Numbered from the stretch's first letter, positions 1-8,088 are shown. The stretch: DNA of 20,190 nucleotides from JBKHXU01 sp046565865 (GCA_046565865.1 JBKHXU010000201.1:1-20190); one strand, 5' to 3'. The notes: generated by a model not told the origin, from the sequence alone. Program-made: numbers and translations.

Positions 1-1021
1 CCGCTTCCCGCTCCATCTGTGTGCTGTAACTCCCCGTCGCCGCCGCGCCGTTTAGGCGCGCGCGGTGCAGCAGTTGTTTCTGCGCCGCGCCCGCGTTCGC
101 GCTCTTGCCACGCCAGGTTTCCATCACCGGCTGCTGCAGCGCGCGCGAGTAGGAGAACGTCAGCGGCCACGGCAGGTTCTTGTATTTCACGTTCATGGTA
201 TTGAGGTGCGCGGTCGCGTCTTCGTTCGATTGACCGCCGGAGAGGAACGCGACGCCCGCCACCGCCGGCGGCACGGTGTTGCGCAGACAACGCACGGTCC
301 AGTCGGCAACCGCTTCGACGCCAGCGCGCTGGCTCGCGTTCAACCCCGATAGCACCATGCTCGCCTTGAGCACCATGCCCTCGTATGCGACACGATGCGA
401 TGCCAGCCGCTCGAACACGGTGCGCAATGTGGTGGTCGTGACGTCGTAGCAGCGCTCAATGCTGTGATCGCCGTCGATCAACACCTCGGGCTCGACGATG
501 GGCACCAGGTCCGCTTCCTGGCACAGCGCGGCGTAGCGCGCGAGCGCCTCGGCGTTGGCGTGGATGCAGGCCGTTGTCGGGATGCCGGCGCCGATGGTGA
601 TCACGGCGCGCCACTTACAGAAGCGCGCGCCCATCGCCTTGTACTCTTGTAACCGGTCGCGCAGACCATCGAGACCCTCGGTGATCTTTTCCCCGGCAAA
701 CCCGGCCATGTCTTTGGCGCCGGTGTCGACCTTGATGCCGGGAATGATGCCCTGACTCGCCATGTATTGGGGGAACGGCACGCCGGCCGCAGTCGATTGG
801 CGCAGCGTCTCGTCGTACAGAATCGCGCCGCTGATGTAGTTGCTTAGGCCCGGCGTTGCCAACAGCAGCTCGCGGTAACTACGGCGGTTCTCGACGTGGT
901 CGTCGATGCCGACCTTTTTGAAACGTTTGGCGATCGTCGGGCTGCTCTCGTCCATCGCCAGAATGCCTTTGCCCTTCGCTACCATGGCGCGGGCCGTGGA
1001 ATGCAAGGTTTCCAGGTTCAT
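1..1021 (-). CDS. Class I fructose-bisphosphate aldolase (3' end cut by window edge)
   Basis: This is a Schiff-base class I aldolase of the animal/plant type. It reversibly cleaves fructose-1,6-bisphosphate to glyceraldehyde-3-phosphate and dihydroxyacetone phosphate in the cytosol. I read the frame from the ATG at 1021-1019, preceded by a strong AGGAGG-type ribosome site on the minus strand. The N-terminus contains GILAMDES (Asp24). RFCKWRAV carries Lys136, and YEGMVLKASM carries the Schiff-base lysine, Lys219 (codon 367-365). Near the end of the visible frame LNGAAATGSYS is typical of bacterial members. There are 340 codons with no stop before the edge, so probably only the last few residues are missing. 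It is divergent from a class II aldolase, so the organism carries unrelated isofunctional enzymes side by side. The family assignment is secure; the metabolic direction is inference. Confidence 0.93.
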   Translation of the reverse strand, partial: MNLETLHSTARAMVAKGKGILAMDESSPTIAKRFKKVGIDDHVENRRSYRELLLATPGLSNYISGAILYDETLRQSTAAGVPFPQYMASQGIIPGIKVDTGAKDMAGFAGEKITEGLDGLRDRLQEYKAMGARFCKWRAVITIGAGIPTTACIHANAEALARYAALCQEADLVPIVEPEVLIDGDHSIERCYDVTTTTLRTVFERLASHRVAYEGMVLKASMVLSGLNASQRAGVEAVADWTVRCLRNTVPPAVAGVAFLSGGQSNEDATAHLNTMNVKYKNLPWPLTFSYSRALQQPVMETWRGKSANAGAAQKQLLHRARLNGAAATGSYSTQMEREA

Positions 1022-1403
1022 AGTGATTCCCTCCTGATGTGGTCCTTCGATGACCCGATCGGAAAATGTAATGCAGCGGCAGCGGCGACGCTACGCCTGA
1101 TTCTGTTGAGATACTAGCTCGGTTGGCTCTTGCGCTCGCCGTCCTTGGCGTCGCGACACGACTGCGTTGCGCCTCGGCCGCGCCGTCCGGCGGCCCGGCG
1201 CTCGGCGGCGCGAACACACGTTAAGTGTCTTAGCGAATGCCCCACCTCGCCTTGACAAGCGACCCAAGGTTGATAGGCTATCGCCGCTTTTCGATCGTAT
1301 CGCCCGCGCTACCGCCTCCGGCCGGCGCAACGTAAATTAAGTCAACGGCGATCCCAGGTAAAAACGCTTACTCAATTGCCTTCACAAAGGTAGGAGAATA
1401 GTT
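1022..1403. other. Divergent intergenic region between the two aldolase genes
   Basis: This 382-base stretch separates the class I (minus) and class II (plus) aldolase starts. Both genes have good ribosome sites at its ends. It holds a convincing plus-strand promoter (1252-1279). A short inverted repeat, ACAC-N5-GTGT (1216-1228), lies about 24 bases before the -35 and could be an activator site. No CbbR or LysR consensus is exact enough to claim. I found no convincing minus-strand promoter and no credible small ORF. Confidence 0.6.
1252..1279 (+). promoter_or_regulatory. Sigma70-type promoter for the class II aldolase
   Basis: A perfect -35 TTGACA (1252-1257) is followed after 16 bases by TAGGCT (1274-1279). 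An extended -10 element, TG at 1271-1272, gives TGaTAGGCT. Transcription would begin near 1286, leaving a leader of about 118 bases before the ATG at 1404. The hexamers were read by eye and the start site is inferred. Confidence 0.65.
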
Positions 1404-2468
1404 ATGGCATTAGTTTCGTTGCGCCAGGTACTGGATCACGCGGCCGAGCACGGCTATGGCGTGCCGGCCTTCAACGTCAACAACCTCGAACAGATGCGCG
1501 CCATGATGGAAGCGGCGGCCGAGACCGACAGTCCGGTCATCGTGCAGGCCTCGGCCGGCGCGCGCAAATACGCGGGCGCGCCGTTCCTGCGTCACTTGAT
1601 CCTCGCCGCCATCGAAGAGTGGCCGCACATTCCGGTCGTGATGCACCAGGACCACGGCGCGTCGCCGTCGGTATGCCAGCGCTCGATCCAGCTCGGCTTC
1701 TCGTCCGTGATGATGGACGGCTCGCTCAAGGAAGACATGAAGACTCCGGCGAGCTACGAGTACAACGTCGACGTCACCAAGCGCGTGGTCGACATGGCGC
1801 ACGCCTGCGGCGTCTCGGTCGAAGGCGAGCTCGGTTGCTTGGGCTCACTTGAGACCGGCATGGCCGGTGAAGAGGACGGCTCCGGCGCGGAAGGCAAGCT
1901 CGATCACTCGCAGTTGCTGACCGATCCCGACCAGGCCGCTGACTTCGTGAAGAAGACCAAGGTCGACGCGCTCGCAATCGCTATCGGCACCTCGCATGGC
2001 GCGTACAAGTTCACGCGTCCGCCAACGGGCGAGATCCTCGCCATCGAGCGTATCAAGCAGATTCACAAGCGCATTCCGAACACGCATCTCGTGATGCACG
2101 GTTCGAGTTCGGTACCGCAGGATTGGCTCAAGATCATCAACTCCTACGGCGGCGACATGGGCCAGACCTACGGCGTGCCGGTCGAAGAGATTCAGCAGGG
2201 CATCAAGCACGGGGTGCGCAAGGTGAACATTGATACTGACTTGCGCATGGCGTCCACCGGTGCGGTACGCAAGTTCCTCGCCGAGAACAAAAAGGAATTC
2301 GACCCGCGCAAGTGGCTCGCCGCTTCGACCAAGGGCATGAAGGAAATCTGCAAGGCGCGCTACGAGGCGTTCGGTTGCGCCGGCATGGCGAGCAAGATCA
2401 AGCCGATCTCGCTCGAAGCGATGGTCAAACGCTACGAAAAAGGCGAGCTCGATCCGAAGGTGCTGTAA
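1404..2468 (+). CDS. fba: Class II fructose-1,6-bisphosphate aldolase, Calvin-cycle subtype
   Basis: This zinc-dependent class II aldolase acts in glycolysis, gluconeogenesis and the Calvin cycle, where it condenses triose phosphates. It is 354 residues long, the size of the class IIB / Calvin-cycle (CbbA) subtype. Visible elements are the catalytic Asp in HQDHG (Asp83, with zinc-ligand His84), GELG (Glu142), GTSHG (zinc ligand His198), VMHGSSS (zinc ligand His232) and KVNIDTDLRMA (Asn275, Asp277). The start is fixed by AGGAG at 1392-1396, seven bases before the ATG. A strong promoter and a dedicated terminator make it a monocistronic unit. The family call is secure. A Calvin-cycle role is inferred from the subtype and from the carbon-uptake genes elsewhere in the window. 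Confidence 0.97.
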   Translation: MALVSLRQVLDHAAEHGYGVPAFNVNNLEQMRAMMEAAAETDSPVIVQASAGARKYAGAPFLRHLILAAIEEWPHIPVVMHQDHGASPSVCQRSIQLGFSSVMMDGSLKEDMKTPASYEYNVDVTKRVVDMAHACGVSVEGELGCLGSLETGMAGEEDGSGAEGKLDHSQLLTDPDQAADFVKKTKVDALAIAIGTSHGAYKFTRPPTGEILAIERIKQIHKRIPNTHLVMHGSSSVPQDWLKIINSYGGDMGQTYGVPVEEIQQGIKHGVRKVNIDTDLRMASTGAVRKFLAENKKEFDPRKWLAASTKGMKEICKARYEAFGCAGMASKIKPISLEAMVKRYEKGELDPKVL

Positions 2469-2491
2469 GTTTTATCGAGCGTGGTGAACCG

Positions 2492-2518
2492 AAAGGGGCG
2501 GGCGACCGCCCCTTTTTT
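2492..2518 (+). terminator. Rho-independent terminator after class II aldolase
   Basis: GGGGCGG (2495-2501) pairs with CCGCCCC (2506-2512) around a GCGA tetraloop (2502-2505, GNRA type). A flanking AAA pairs into a run of six T (2513-2518). The hairpin begins 24 bases after the stop codon. Confidence 0.93.
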
Positions 2519-2561
2519 ATTGCGTGAGCGTCGGCGACGAATTGTGTAGAGTGACCGGTGC

Positions 2562-2963
2562 GTGTCGATCATGCCACCGAGTAAATTTCCCTGCCCCTGC
2601 TGCGGCTACCGCGTGTTCCGCTATCAGCCGGGCGGTCACGAGCGTTGCCCGATTTGTCTGTGGGAGGACGATCTGGCGCAACTGCGTTTCCCGTTGATGC
2701 CAGGAAGCGCCAACGCCGTTTCGCTCGAGCAGGCGCAACACAACTTCGCCGAGTTCGGCGTCGCCGAGCGTCGCAAGGCCGGCGATGGCCGCGCGCCGGA
2801 TGCGGAGGAAAGCCGCGAGCAGGAATGGCGCCCGCTCGATCCCGTGCGCGACAACATCGAGGAGCCGGAACGCGGCATCGACTACGGCGATACCTACCCG
2901 CTTGCCGACACTACCGTGCTTTATTACTGGCGGGCGACCTACTGGCGTCGGCGCGCGAGTTAA
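2562..2963 (+). CDS. Cysteine-rich CPCC-domain protein
   Basis: This small soluble protein (133 residues) begins with a CPCC-family zinc-ribbon-like segment: CPCCGYRVF (Cys11, Cys13, Cys14), then GGHERCPICLWEDD (Cys29, Cys32). The two cysteine pairs would bind one zinc. The middle contains ANAVSLEQAQHNFAEFG, a feature I associate with this family, which is found in bacteria, often next to unrelated genes. The C-terminal half is charged and ends in YYWRATYWRRR. The molecular role of CPCC proteins is not known to me. The start could be GTG at 2562 or ATG at 2571; neither has a clear ribosome site, and both leave the cysteine motif intact. It follows the terminator of the previous gene and is not tightly linked to anything. 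Confidence 0.8.
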   Translation: MSIMPPSKFPCPCCGYRVFRYQPGGHERCPICLWEDDLAQLRFPLMPGSANAVSLEQAQHNFAEFGVAERRKAGDGRAPDAEESREQEWRPLDPVRDNIEEPERGIDYGDTYPLADTTVLYYWRATYWRRRAS

Positions 2964-3152
2964 CTAAAAAAGCGAATCGCGCGGCCCAACACCGCTGACC
3001 CTGGGGAATTTCTCGAGACTCGGTAGACATGCGGGGCATCAGCGCGCGCACGCATGTCATTTCGGGTTTTTATCGGTCAGAAGAGAGGCGGATCCATCGC
3101 TGGGTGGCCGCAGCAGGGATGCCGGGGAATGTCATCAAAAGGAGCGGAAGTC

Positions 3153-3605
3153 ATGAAAATGTACGCGCGGTTTGCCGCGATGATCGCGACCTCAACCATC
3201 GTGATGTTCGGGTTGATGTATCTCAACACCCTCGAGTTCGACCATGTGTTCTACAGCGAGACGCGGACTTACATGGCGATCATGATGGGCGCGGCGATGG
3301 CCATCATCATGCTGGGCTACATGTCGCACATGTACGCGAACAAGCGCGCGAATATCGGAATCTTCGTCGGCAGCGCCGTCGTCGCGCTGCTCGCGCTGTG
3401 GCTGGTGCGCAGCCAGGCGTCGATCGATGAGGTGTCGTACATGAAGGCGATGATCCCGCATCACTCCATCGCGATACTCACCAGCTCGCGCGCCGACATC
3501 GAGGATCCGCGTGTGCGCAAGCTTGCGGACCAGATCATCGAATCGCAGCGCCAGGAGATTGCCGAGATGAAGATGTTAATTGCGGAGCTGCAAAACCAGC
3601 GCTGA
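3153..3605 (+). CDS. Membrane-anchored DUF305 protein
   Basis: A protein of 150 residues with three predicted membrane helices (about residues 5-23, 38-58 and 68-86), followed by a C-terminal DUF305 segment. The DUF305 signature is YMKAMIPHHSIAI, then RVRKLADQIIESQRQEIAEMK. DUF305 is a ferritin-like helical family whose MxPHH motif is thought to bind metal. Membrane-linked versions are often found near metal-resistance genes, but no such gene is visible here. The second helix is rich in methionine and contains histidine (GYMSHMYANK). I chose the ATG at 3153 because AAAAGGAG (3137-3144) sits eight bases before it. Longer starts at 3054 or 3129 would add residues without a ribosome site. Function beyond the domain is unknown. 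Confidence 0.85.
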   Translation: MKMYARFAAMIATSTIVMFGLMYLNTLEFDHVFYSETRTYMAIMMGAAMAIIMLGYMSHMYANKRANIGIFVGSAVVALLALWLVRSQASIDEVSYMKAMIPHHSIAILTSSRADIEDPRVRKLADQIIESQRQEIAEMKMLIAELQNQR

Positions 3606-3974
3606 ATCGGCCGCCCATCCGGCGAGTCGGTACGTCGTGGCATCGTTCCGGCGAACCTCCCGCGGACGCTATTGCGACGTTCGGCTGCGACGGCGGGCTA
3701 CGTGGTCAAGTGGCTGGAACTCGAGCCGAGCTGGACGGTCGCCCGACCCCCGCTCACGAGGGCGAACGGCGCGAGCGGGTCCCGGAGGGAGACGGGGATT
3801 CGTATTCGATGCCGCGCCGCCTCGATCGGCCCACGGTGCCATGTAAGCGCTCACTGAACAAGTCACCGGCTTTGTCGGTGGTGAGTTAACCGCCGAGGGC
3901 GGCGGCTCGGCGGCCGTGCCGCCAACGGCATTAGGGCCATGGAACTACGCGGGTAAACCTTCACCGAACGGAGC
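3606..3974. other. 369-base intergenic stretch, no gene recognised
   Basis: No ORF here has recognisable motifs or a ribosome site, and no clear promoter or T-tract terminator was found. The only structure noted is an imperfect double-stem inverted repeat at 3850-3885. In it CACCG (3864-3868) pairs with CGGTG (3876-3880), flanked by CTCAC (3850-3854) and GTGAG (3881-3885). GC-rich GCCGAG/CTCGGC repeats follow around 3891-3911. It may be decayed coding sequence or regulatory DNA; neither is shown. Confidence 0.5.
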
Positions 3975-4424
3975 ATGCGCCCTGTTCCGAATGCCGTTGC
4001 TGCCAGGACGCCCCGCGCCGACGCGGCGCGTTCCGACCGGCGCGAGCGCCGCGTGCTGGGGGCGCTGCTGGCGCTCGCCGGCATCGGTAACGCGCTCGGG
4101 TACTTGTACTTCTTTGACGTGGTGTGGTCGTACGACAAGTTCATGCACGTCTACACCAGCTTCGCTGTCGCACTCACGATCGCCGCGCTGCTGCGCGCGG
4201 CACTGTTCGCGCGACTGCGCGCGCGTCCGGCGCTCGTGGTGCTGACGTTGGTGGCGTACGGACTGGCGCTGGGGGTGATCTGGGAATGGATCGAGTGGGT
4301 GGTCGATATTCGGGGATATCCGTCGGTCATCATGGGCAAGTCCGATACGATGATCGATCTCATCGCCGACGCTGTCGGCGCCGCGCTCGCCGGCGCCTGG
4401 ATCGCGCGCCGGCTCGCGCACTAG
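3975..4424 (+). CDS. YjdF/DUF2238-like integral membrane protein
   Basis: A protein of 149 residues with about four hydrophobic helices (roughly residues 27-48, 58-78, 85-105 and 126-146). Conserved polar positions are typical of the YjdF/DUF2238 family: DKFMHVY (Asp54, His58), WEWIEW (about 103-108) and DTMIDLIADAVGA (Asp124, Asp128). The family has no established biochemical function. The N-terminus is basic and rich in arginine, so it is probably cytoplasmic. The start is uncertain: the ATG at 3975 has GGAG almost touching it, and a slightly later start is possible. It lies just upstream of the otsB leader but has a probable promoter between it and otsB, so it is likely a separate unit. 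Confidence 0.7.
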   Translation: MRPVPNAVAARTPRADAARSDRRERRVLGALLALAGIGNALGYLYFFDVVWSYDKFMHVYTSFAVALTIAALLRAALFARLRARPALVVLTLVAYGLALGVIWEWIEWVVDIRGYPSVIMGKSDTMIDLIADAVGAALAGAWIARRLAH

Positions 4425-4479
4425 TCGTGGCCCGGCCGCGTCGGCGCCCCGCGCGCTGGAGGCCGACGCGCGAGCGCGC

Positions 4480-4485
4480 TATAAT
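4480..4485 (+). promoter_or_regulatory. Perfect -10 box before the otsB leader
   Basis: TATAAT lies at 4480-4485 in the 245-base gap before otsB. No good -35 is visible at 16-18 bases (nearest candidate around CTGGAG, 4456-4461). If used, transcription would begin near 4492 and the otsB transcript would have a leader of nearly 180 bases. Confidence 0.5.
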
Positions 4486-4506
4486 GTCGGCTCTCCGTTG
4501 TCCCTT

Positions 4507-4643
4507 GGCGCGCGCGAGTCCGTCTCGCGATAAGCGCCGTTCGAAAGTTCACAGCGCTCGTCCGCTGACAATTAATCGGGTCCGGTCCGCCATGGGGCGG
4601 ATGCGTCCTTCGTCACAATGCCCGATGGCCGATCCTTACGGCC
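4507..4643 (+). other. Structured leader of the ots operon (two hairpins)
   Basis: The first hairpin has CGCGAG (4513-4518) pairing with CTCGCG (4524-4529), extended across small bulges by GGCGC (4507-4511) with GCGCC (4534-4538). In the second, GGCCG (4627-4631) pairs with CGGCC (4639-4643). The second ends just upstream of the ribosome site at 4654-4660. No T tract follows either, so they are not simple terminators. A regulatory role is inference. Confidence 0.4.
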
Positions 4644-4669
4644 GACATAACGATAAGGAGAAACGCCGT

Positions 4670-5488
4670 ATGCCGTTAACAGAAGCTGAACCGGTCGCGC
4701 CCCCGTCGGGGCCGAAGATCGACGCGTTTTTCGCCAAACTCGCGCCGGCAGCGCGACGCCTGCTGCTGCTCGACTACGACGGTACGCTCGCGCCGTTTCA
4801 GGTCGACCCCGCGAGCGCCGAGCCGTATGCCGGCGTACGCGAGGTGCTCGACGCCATCATGCATGACCCCCGCACTCAGGTGGTGATCGTAAGCGGCCGC
4901 CCGGCGCGCGATATCTGGCCGCTGCTCAACCTCGCGCGCCGGCCGGTCGTCTGGGGTTCGCATGGCTGGGAGGTGCTCGACGCCGACGGCGAGTACCGGT
5001 GCGGGCCGCTCGATGCGCGCTCGCTGCGCGTCGCGTTGCACGACGGGGTATGGGTCGAGCGCGCGAAACAGCTCGGCGGGCGGGTCGAGATCAAGCCGGG
5101 TAGCATCGCCGTTCACTGGCGCGGCGTCGATGCGGCGCGCATTCCGGACATCCGCCACGTCGTGCGCGAGCACTGGCTGGCCCATGCGCGGGACTGGCGC
5201 CTCACGTGGACCGACTTCGACGGGGGCGTCGAAATGCGCGTCCCCGGCCGCGACAAGGGCTACGTCATCGAGAGTCTGCTCACCGCGTACCCGAACGCGG
5301 TGGCCGCGTATCTCGGCGATGACCTGACCGACGAGGACGCCTTCAAGGCGCTGAAGGACGCCGGTCTCAGCGTGTTGGTCCGGGCCAGTTACCGCCCGAC
5401 CGTCGCGCACGCGTGGCTGCGCCCGCCGGAGCAGCTGCTCGAGTTCCTCGAGCGCTGGCGCGCCGTGGGGCGCAAGACGGCCCAATGA
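4670..5488 (+). CDS. otsB: Trehalose-6-phosphate phosphatase
   Basis: This enzyme dephosphorylates trehalose-6-phosphate to trehalose, the second step of OtsAB trehalose synthesis. The 272-residue protein carries all four HAD-superfamily motifs. Motif I is LDYDGTLAPF (nucleophile Asp35, acid/base Asp37) and motif II is VSGR (75-77). Motif III is the lysine in RDKG, and motif IV is GDDLTDEDAF (216-225). GSHGWE and VEIKPGSIAVHWR are typical of the trehalose-phosphatase cap. The start is set by TAAGGAG (4654-4660), nine bases before the ATG. Its stop overlaps the next start in ATGA (5485-5488), so it is translationally coupled to the channel gene. Length is normal for the family (about 250-270). 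Confidence 0.96.
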   Translation: MPLTEAEPVAPPSGPKIDAFFAKLAPAARRLLLLDYDGTLAPFQVDPASAEPYAGVREVLDAIMHDPRTQVVIVSGRPARDIWPLLNLARRPVVWGSHGWEVLDADGEYRCGPLDARSLRVALHDGVWVERAKQLGGRVEIKPGSIAVHWRGVDAARIPDIRHVVREHWLAHARDWRLTWTDFDGGVEMRVPGRDKGYVIESLLTAYPNAVAAYLGDDLTDEDAFKALKDAGLSVLVRASYRPTVAHAWLRPPEQLLEFLERWRAVGRKTAQ

Positions 5489-6567
5489 ACTGGCTTCGGC
5501 ACGAGTACTACGGCAACAGCACGCTCGATTGGCTCGCCGCCCTCGGTATCACGCTCGGGCTCGTCGTTGTTTTTTACTACGCACGGATGTTCGTTGTCGC
5601 GAAGTTACGCGCGTATGCCCAACGTTCCAGCGTGCGCATGAGCGGCTTCGTGGCCGAAGTGCTGTCCAGGACCTATTTTCTGTTCCTGTTCGTCATGGCC
5701 CTGTATCTCGGGCTGCAATTCCTCGATCTGCCGTTTCGGTTCACACGCGTGATCGACCGCGCGGTGGTGCTGGTGCTGTTGGTGCAGATCGCGCTGTGGG
5801 CGAACCGGGCGATTCACTGGTGGCTGGTCGGGACGAAAGCCAAGACGACCAGCGGCGACGTGGCCAGCACCACGACCGTCGGTGTGATCGGTTTCATCGC
5901 GCGCACGGCCCTGTGGTCGGTTGCGTTGCTGATGATCCTCGACAACCTCGGCGTCGATATCACGGCGCTGGTGGCGAGCCTAGGCATCGGCGGCATCGCG
6001 GTGGCGCTCGCGGTGCAGAATATCCTGGGCGATATATTCGCCTCGCTGTCGATCGCCCTCGACAAGCCATTCGTGGTCGGCGACTTCATCGTCGTCGGCG
6101 ACGCCTTGGGCACGGTCGAGTACATCGGTATCAAGACCACGCGTGTGCGCAGTCTGTCGGGCGAACAGATCATCTTCTCCAACGCCGATCTGCTGAAGAG
6201 CCGCATCCACAACTACAAGCGCATGGCCGAGCGGCGCGTGCGCTTCGCGTTCGGTGTGGTGTACGAAACCCCGGCCGACGCGTTGGAGCGCATTCCGGCG
6301 ATGGTGCGCGCGATCATCGAGGCCCAGGCACACACCCGGTTCGATCGCGCGCACTTTCAAAAGTACGGGGATTCTTCCCTGGATTTCGAGGTCGTTTATT
6401 ACGTCTTGTCGTCCGAGTACAACGTGTACATGGACATTCAACAGGCGATCAACCTCGCGCTGTTCCGCGAGTTCGAACGCGAGGGCATCGCCTTCGCCTA
6501 TCCGACGCGCACACTGTACGTCCGCTCGGCGAAACACGACGACGCCGAACAAGCGAGGGATCGGTGA
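5485..6567 (+). CDS. MscS-family mechanosensitive ion channel
   Basis: A small-conductance mechanosensitive channel that opens under membrane tension to release solutes during osmotic downshock. The protein has 360 residues and about five hydrophobic segments (about 15-36, 62-80, 88-108, 132-152 and 160-190). The last is the pore-lining helix with the Gly/Ala pattern SLGIGGIAVALAVQNILGD (about 166-184). The cytoplasmic beta domain follows, with DKPFVVGDFI, IGIKTTRVRS and an upper-vestibule segment FSNADLLKSRIHNYKR. It has more helices than E. coli MscS (three) and is closer to the YbdG-like medium forms. Four-base overlaps join it to otsB (ATGA) and to otsA (GTGA). The channel family is certain; osmotic coupling to trehalose is inferred from the operon. 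Confidence 0.94.
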   Translation: MNWLRHEYYGNSTLDWLAALGITLGLVVVFYYARMFVVAKLRAYAQRSSVRMSGFVAEVLSRTYFLFLFVMALYLGLQFLDLPFRFTRVIDRAVVLVLLVQIALWANRAIHWWLVGTKAKTTSGDVASTTTVGVIGFIARTALWSVALLMILDNLGVDITALVASLGIGGIAVALAVQNILGDIFASLSIALDKPFVVGDFIVVGDALGTVEYIGIKTTRVRSLSGEQIIFSNADLLKSRIHNYKRMAERRVRFAFGVVYETPADALERIPAMVRAIIEAQAHTRFDRAHFQKYGDSSLDFEVVYYVLSSEYNVYMDIQQAINLALFREFEREGIAFAYPTRTLYVRSAKHDDAEQARDR

Positions 6568-8066
6568 GCGCGCGCCGCGCCTCCTTGATCGTGGTCTCCA
6601 ACCGCCTGCCGTTCGTGCTGACGCGCGACGAGCGCGGCGGTTACAGCAGTCGTCCCGGCACCGGGGGACTGGTGACGGCGCTGTTGCCGGTGCTACGCGG
6701 TCGCGGCGGGGCGTGGGCCGGTTGGCACGGCGCCACCGAACCGGACGACGACATCCCGGCACTGCTCAACCAGGCAGCGACCAACGCCGGGTATGAATTG
6801 CGCCCGATCGCGCTCACCGCCGAAGAGCAGCGCAAGTTCTACGTCGGGTTCTCGAACGAGATCATCTGGCCGTTGTTCCACGACTTGCAGTCGCTGTGCA
6901 ACTTCGACCCGTCGTACTGGCGCTGCTATTGCGACGTCAATAGCAAGTACGCCGGCGCGGTGGCGGATATCGCGACCGAAAACGACTTCATTTGGGTGCA
7001 CGACTACCAGCTGATGAACGTCGGTGCGGAGCTGCGCCGCCGCGGCGTGAAATCGCGCGTCGCATTCTTCCTGCACATCCCGTTTCCGTCGCTCGATATC
7101 TACGCCAAGCTGCCGTGGCGCTTCGCGCTGCTGCACGCGCTGCTCGAATATGACAGCGTTGGGTTTCAGACCCTGCGCGACCGGCGCAATTTCCTGCAAT
7201 GCGTGCGCACGCTGATCGACGACGCGCGCGTCGTCGGCAGCGGCTCGATCGTGACCATCGAGTATCGCGGGCGCCGCGTGCGCGTGGGCAGCTTCCCGAT
7301 CGGCATCGACTACAACGACTTCGTCCGGCAGGCCTCGTCCGCGGCGGTGACGCAGAAGGCGAAGGCCCTGCGCGCGCAGCTGCCCGATCGCCAGTTGATT
7401 CTCGGCATCGACCGCCTGGACTACACCAAGGGCATCCCACATCGGCTGGAGGCGTTTGGCGATGCGTTGACGCGCTATCCCGAACTGCGCCGGCGTGTGA
7501 CGTTGGTGCAGGTTGTCGTGCCGAGCCGCGAGGACGTGCCGCAGTACCACGATCTGAAGGCGCGCATCGAGGGCCTGGTCGGCGAGATCAACGGCCGTTT
7601 CACCGAACCGGGCGGCTGGGTGCCGATTCACTACGTGTTCCGGCCGCTCGACGCGGTGGATCTGCTGGCGTACTACCGGGCGGCCGAGATCGCGCTGGTC
7701 ACGCCGCTCAAGGACGGCATGAACTTGGTGGCGAAGGAATACTGCGCGTGCAGTATCGAGGAAGACTGCGTGCTCGTGATCAGCGAGTTCGCCGGCGCCG
7801 CCGCGCAGCTGCAAAACGGCGCGCTGCTGGTCAATCCGTACGACATCGAGGGCGTGGCCGACGCCATCCAGCGCGCGTTTCACATGCCGCTCGCGGAGCG
7901 CCGCGCGCGTATGCGCCGCCTGCGACGCTCGGTGCGCCGGCAAGAGATCTTCTGGTGGGCCGATTCGTTCCTGCGCGCCGCGATCGCGCGCGACCTGCGC
8001 GCGTTTCCGTTGCCGGCCGACTATGTTCCGCGCAACGACGAGCGGCCGGGGCCGCAGACATACTAG
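6564..8066 (+). CDS. otsA: Trehalose-6-phosphate synthase
   Basis: A GT20 glycosyltransferase that joins a nucleotide-activated glucose to glucose-6-phosphate, giving trehalose-6-phosphate. It has 500 residues, near the usual bacterial length. Motifs visible are VVSNRLPF (10-17), GTGGLVTAL (32-40, the glycine-rich donor loop), WVHDYQL (Asp147), FFLHIPFPS (His171), GIDRLDYTKG (Arg284, Lys289) and PLKDGMNLVAKEY (381-393, with the diphosphate- and ribose-contacting Asp384 and Glu392). The start is GTG at 6564, overlapping the channel stop in GTGA, with GAGGGA at 6555-6560 as ribosome site. It is third in the otsB-channel-otsA unit, so the pathway order is reversed in the operon. No key residue is missing. 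The UDP- versus GDP-glucose preference cannot be read from the sequence. Confidence 0.96.
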   Translation: MSARRASLIVVSNRLPFVLTRDERGGYSSRPGTGGLVTALLPVLRGRGGAWAGWHGATEPDDDIPALLNQAATNAGYELRPIALTAEEQRKFYVGFSNEIIWPLFHDLQSLCNFDPSYWRCYCDVNSKYAGAVADIATENDFIWVHDYQLMNVGAELRRRGVKSRVAFFLHIPFPSLDIYAKLPWRFALLHALLEYDSVGFQTLRDRRNFLQCVRTLIDDARVVGSGSIVTIEYRGRRVRVGSFPIGIDYNDFVRQASSAAVTQKAKALRAQLPDRQLILGIDRLDYTKGIPHRLEAFGDALTRYPELRRRVTLVQVVVPSREDVPQYHDLKARIEGLVGEINGRFTEPGGWVPIHYVFRPLDAVDLLAYYRAAEIALVTPLKDGMNLVAKEYCACSIEEDCVLVISEFAGAAAQLQNGALLVNPYDIEGVADAIQRAFHMPLAERRARMRRLRRSVRRQEIFWWADSFLRAAIARDLRAFPLPADYVPRNDERPGPQTY

Positions 8067-8088
8067 GGAAGCCCGGAACGAGACCTCT

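Noticed and set aside
1216..1232. Possible CbbR binding site before the class II aldolase promoter
   Set aside because: The ACAC-N5-GTGT repeat and two TTA triplets do not fit the T-N11-A or TNA-N7/8-TNA spacing, so it is noted only as a weak inverted repeat.
3672..3857. Short plus-strand ORFs between the DUF305 and YjdF-like genes
   Set aside because: No ribosome site, no motif, and composition like random GC-rich DNA. All frames here are equally uninformative.
4565..4593. CTGACAATTAATC, similar to the -35 region of the trp/tac promoter
   Set aside because: At 16-18 bases the expected -10 reads CGCCAT or similar, which is a poor match, so the resemblance is probably chance. The TATAAT at 4480 is a better candidate.
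4676..5485. 269-codon open frame on the minus strand, opposite otsB
   Set aside because: It is the antisense shadow of otsB, which has all four HAD motifs and a ribosome site. The opposite frame has no recognisable motif.
6693..7943. 416-codon open frame on the minus strand, opposite otsA
   Set aside because: Arginine- and histidine-rich composition typical of antisense reading of GC-rich coding DNA; otsA motifs are complete on the plus strand.
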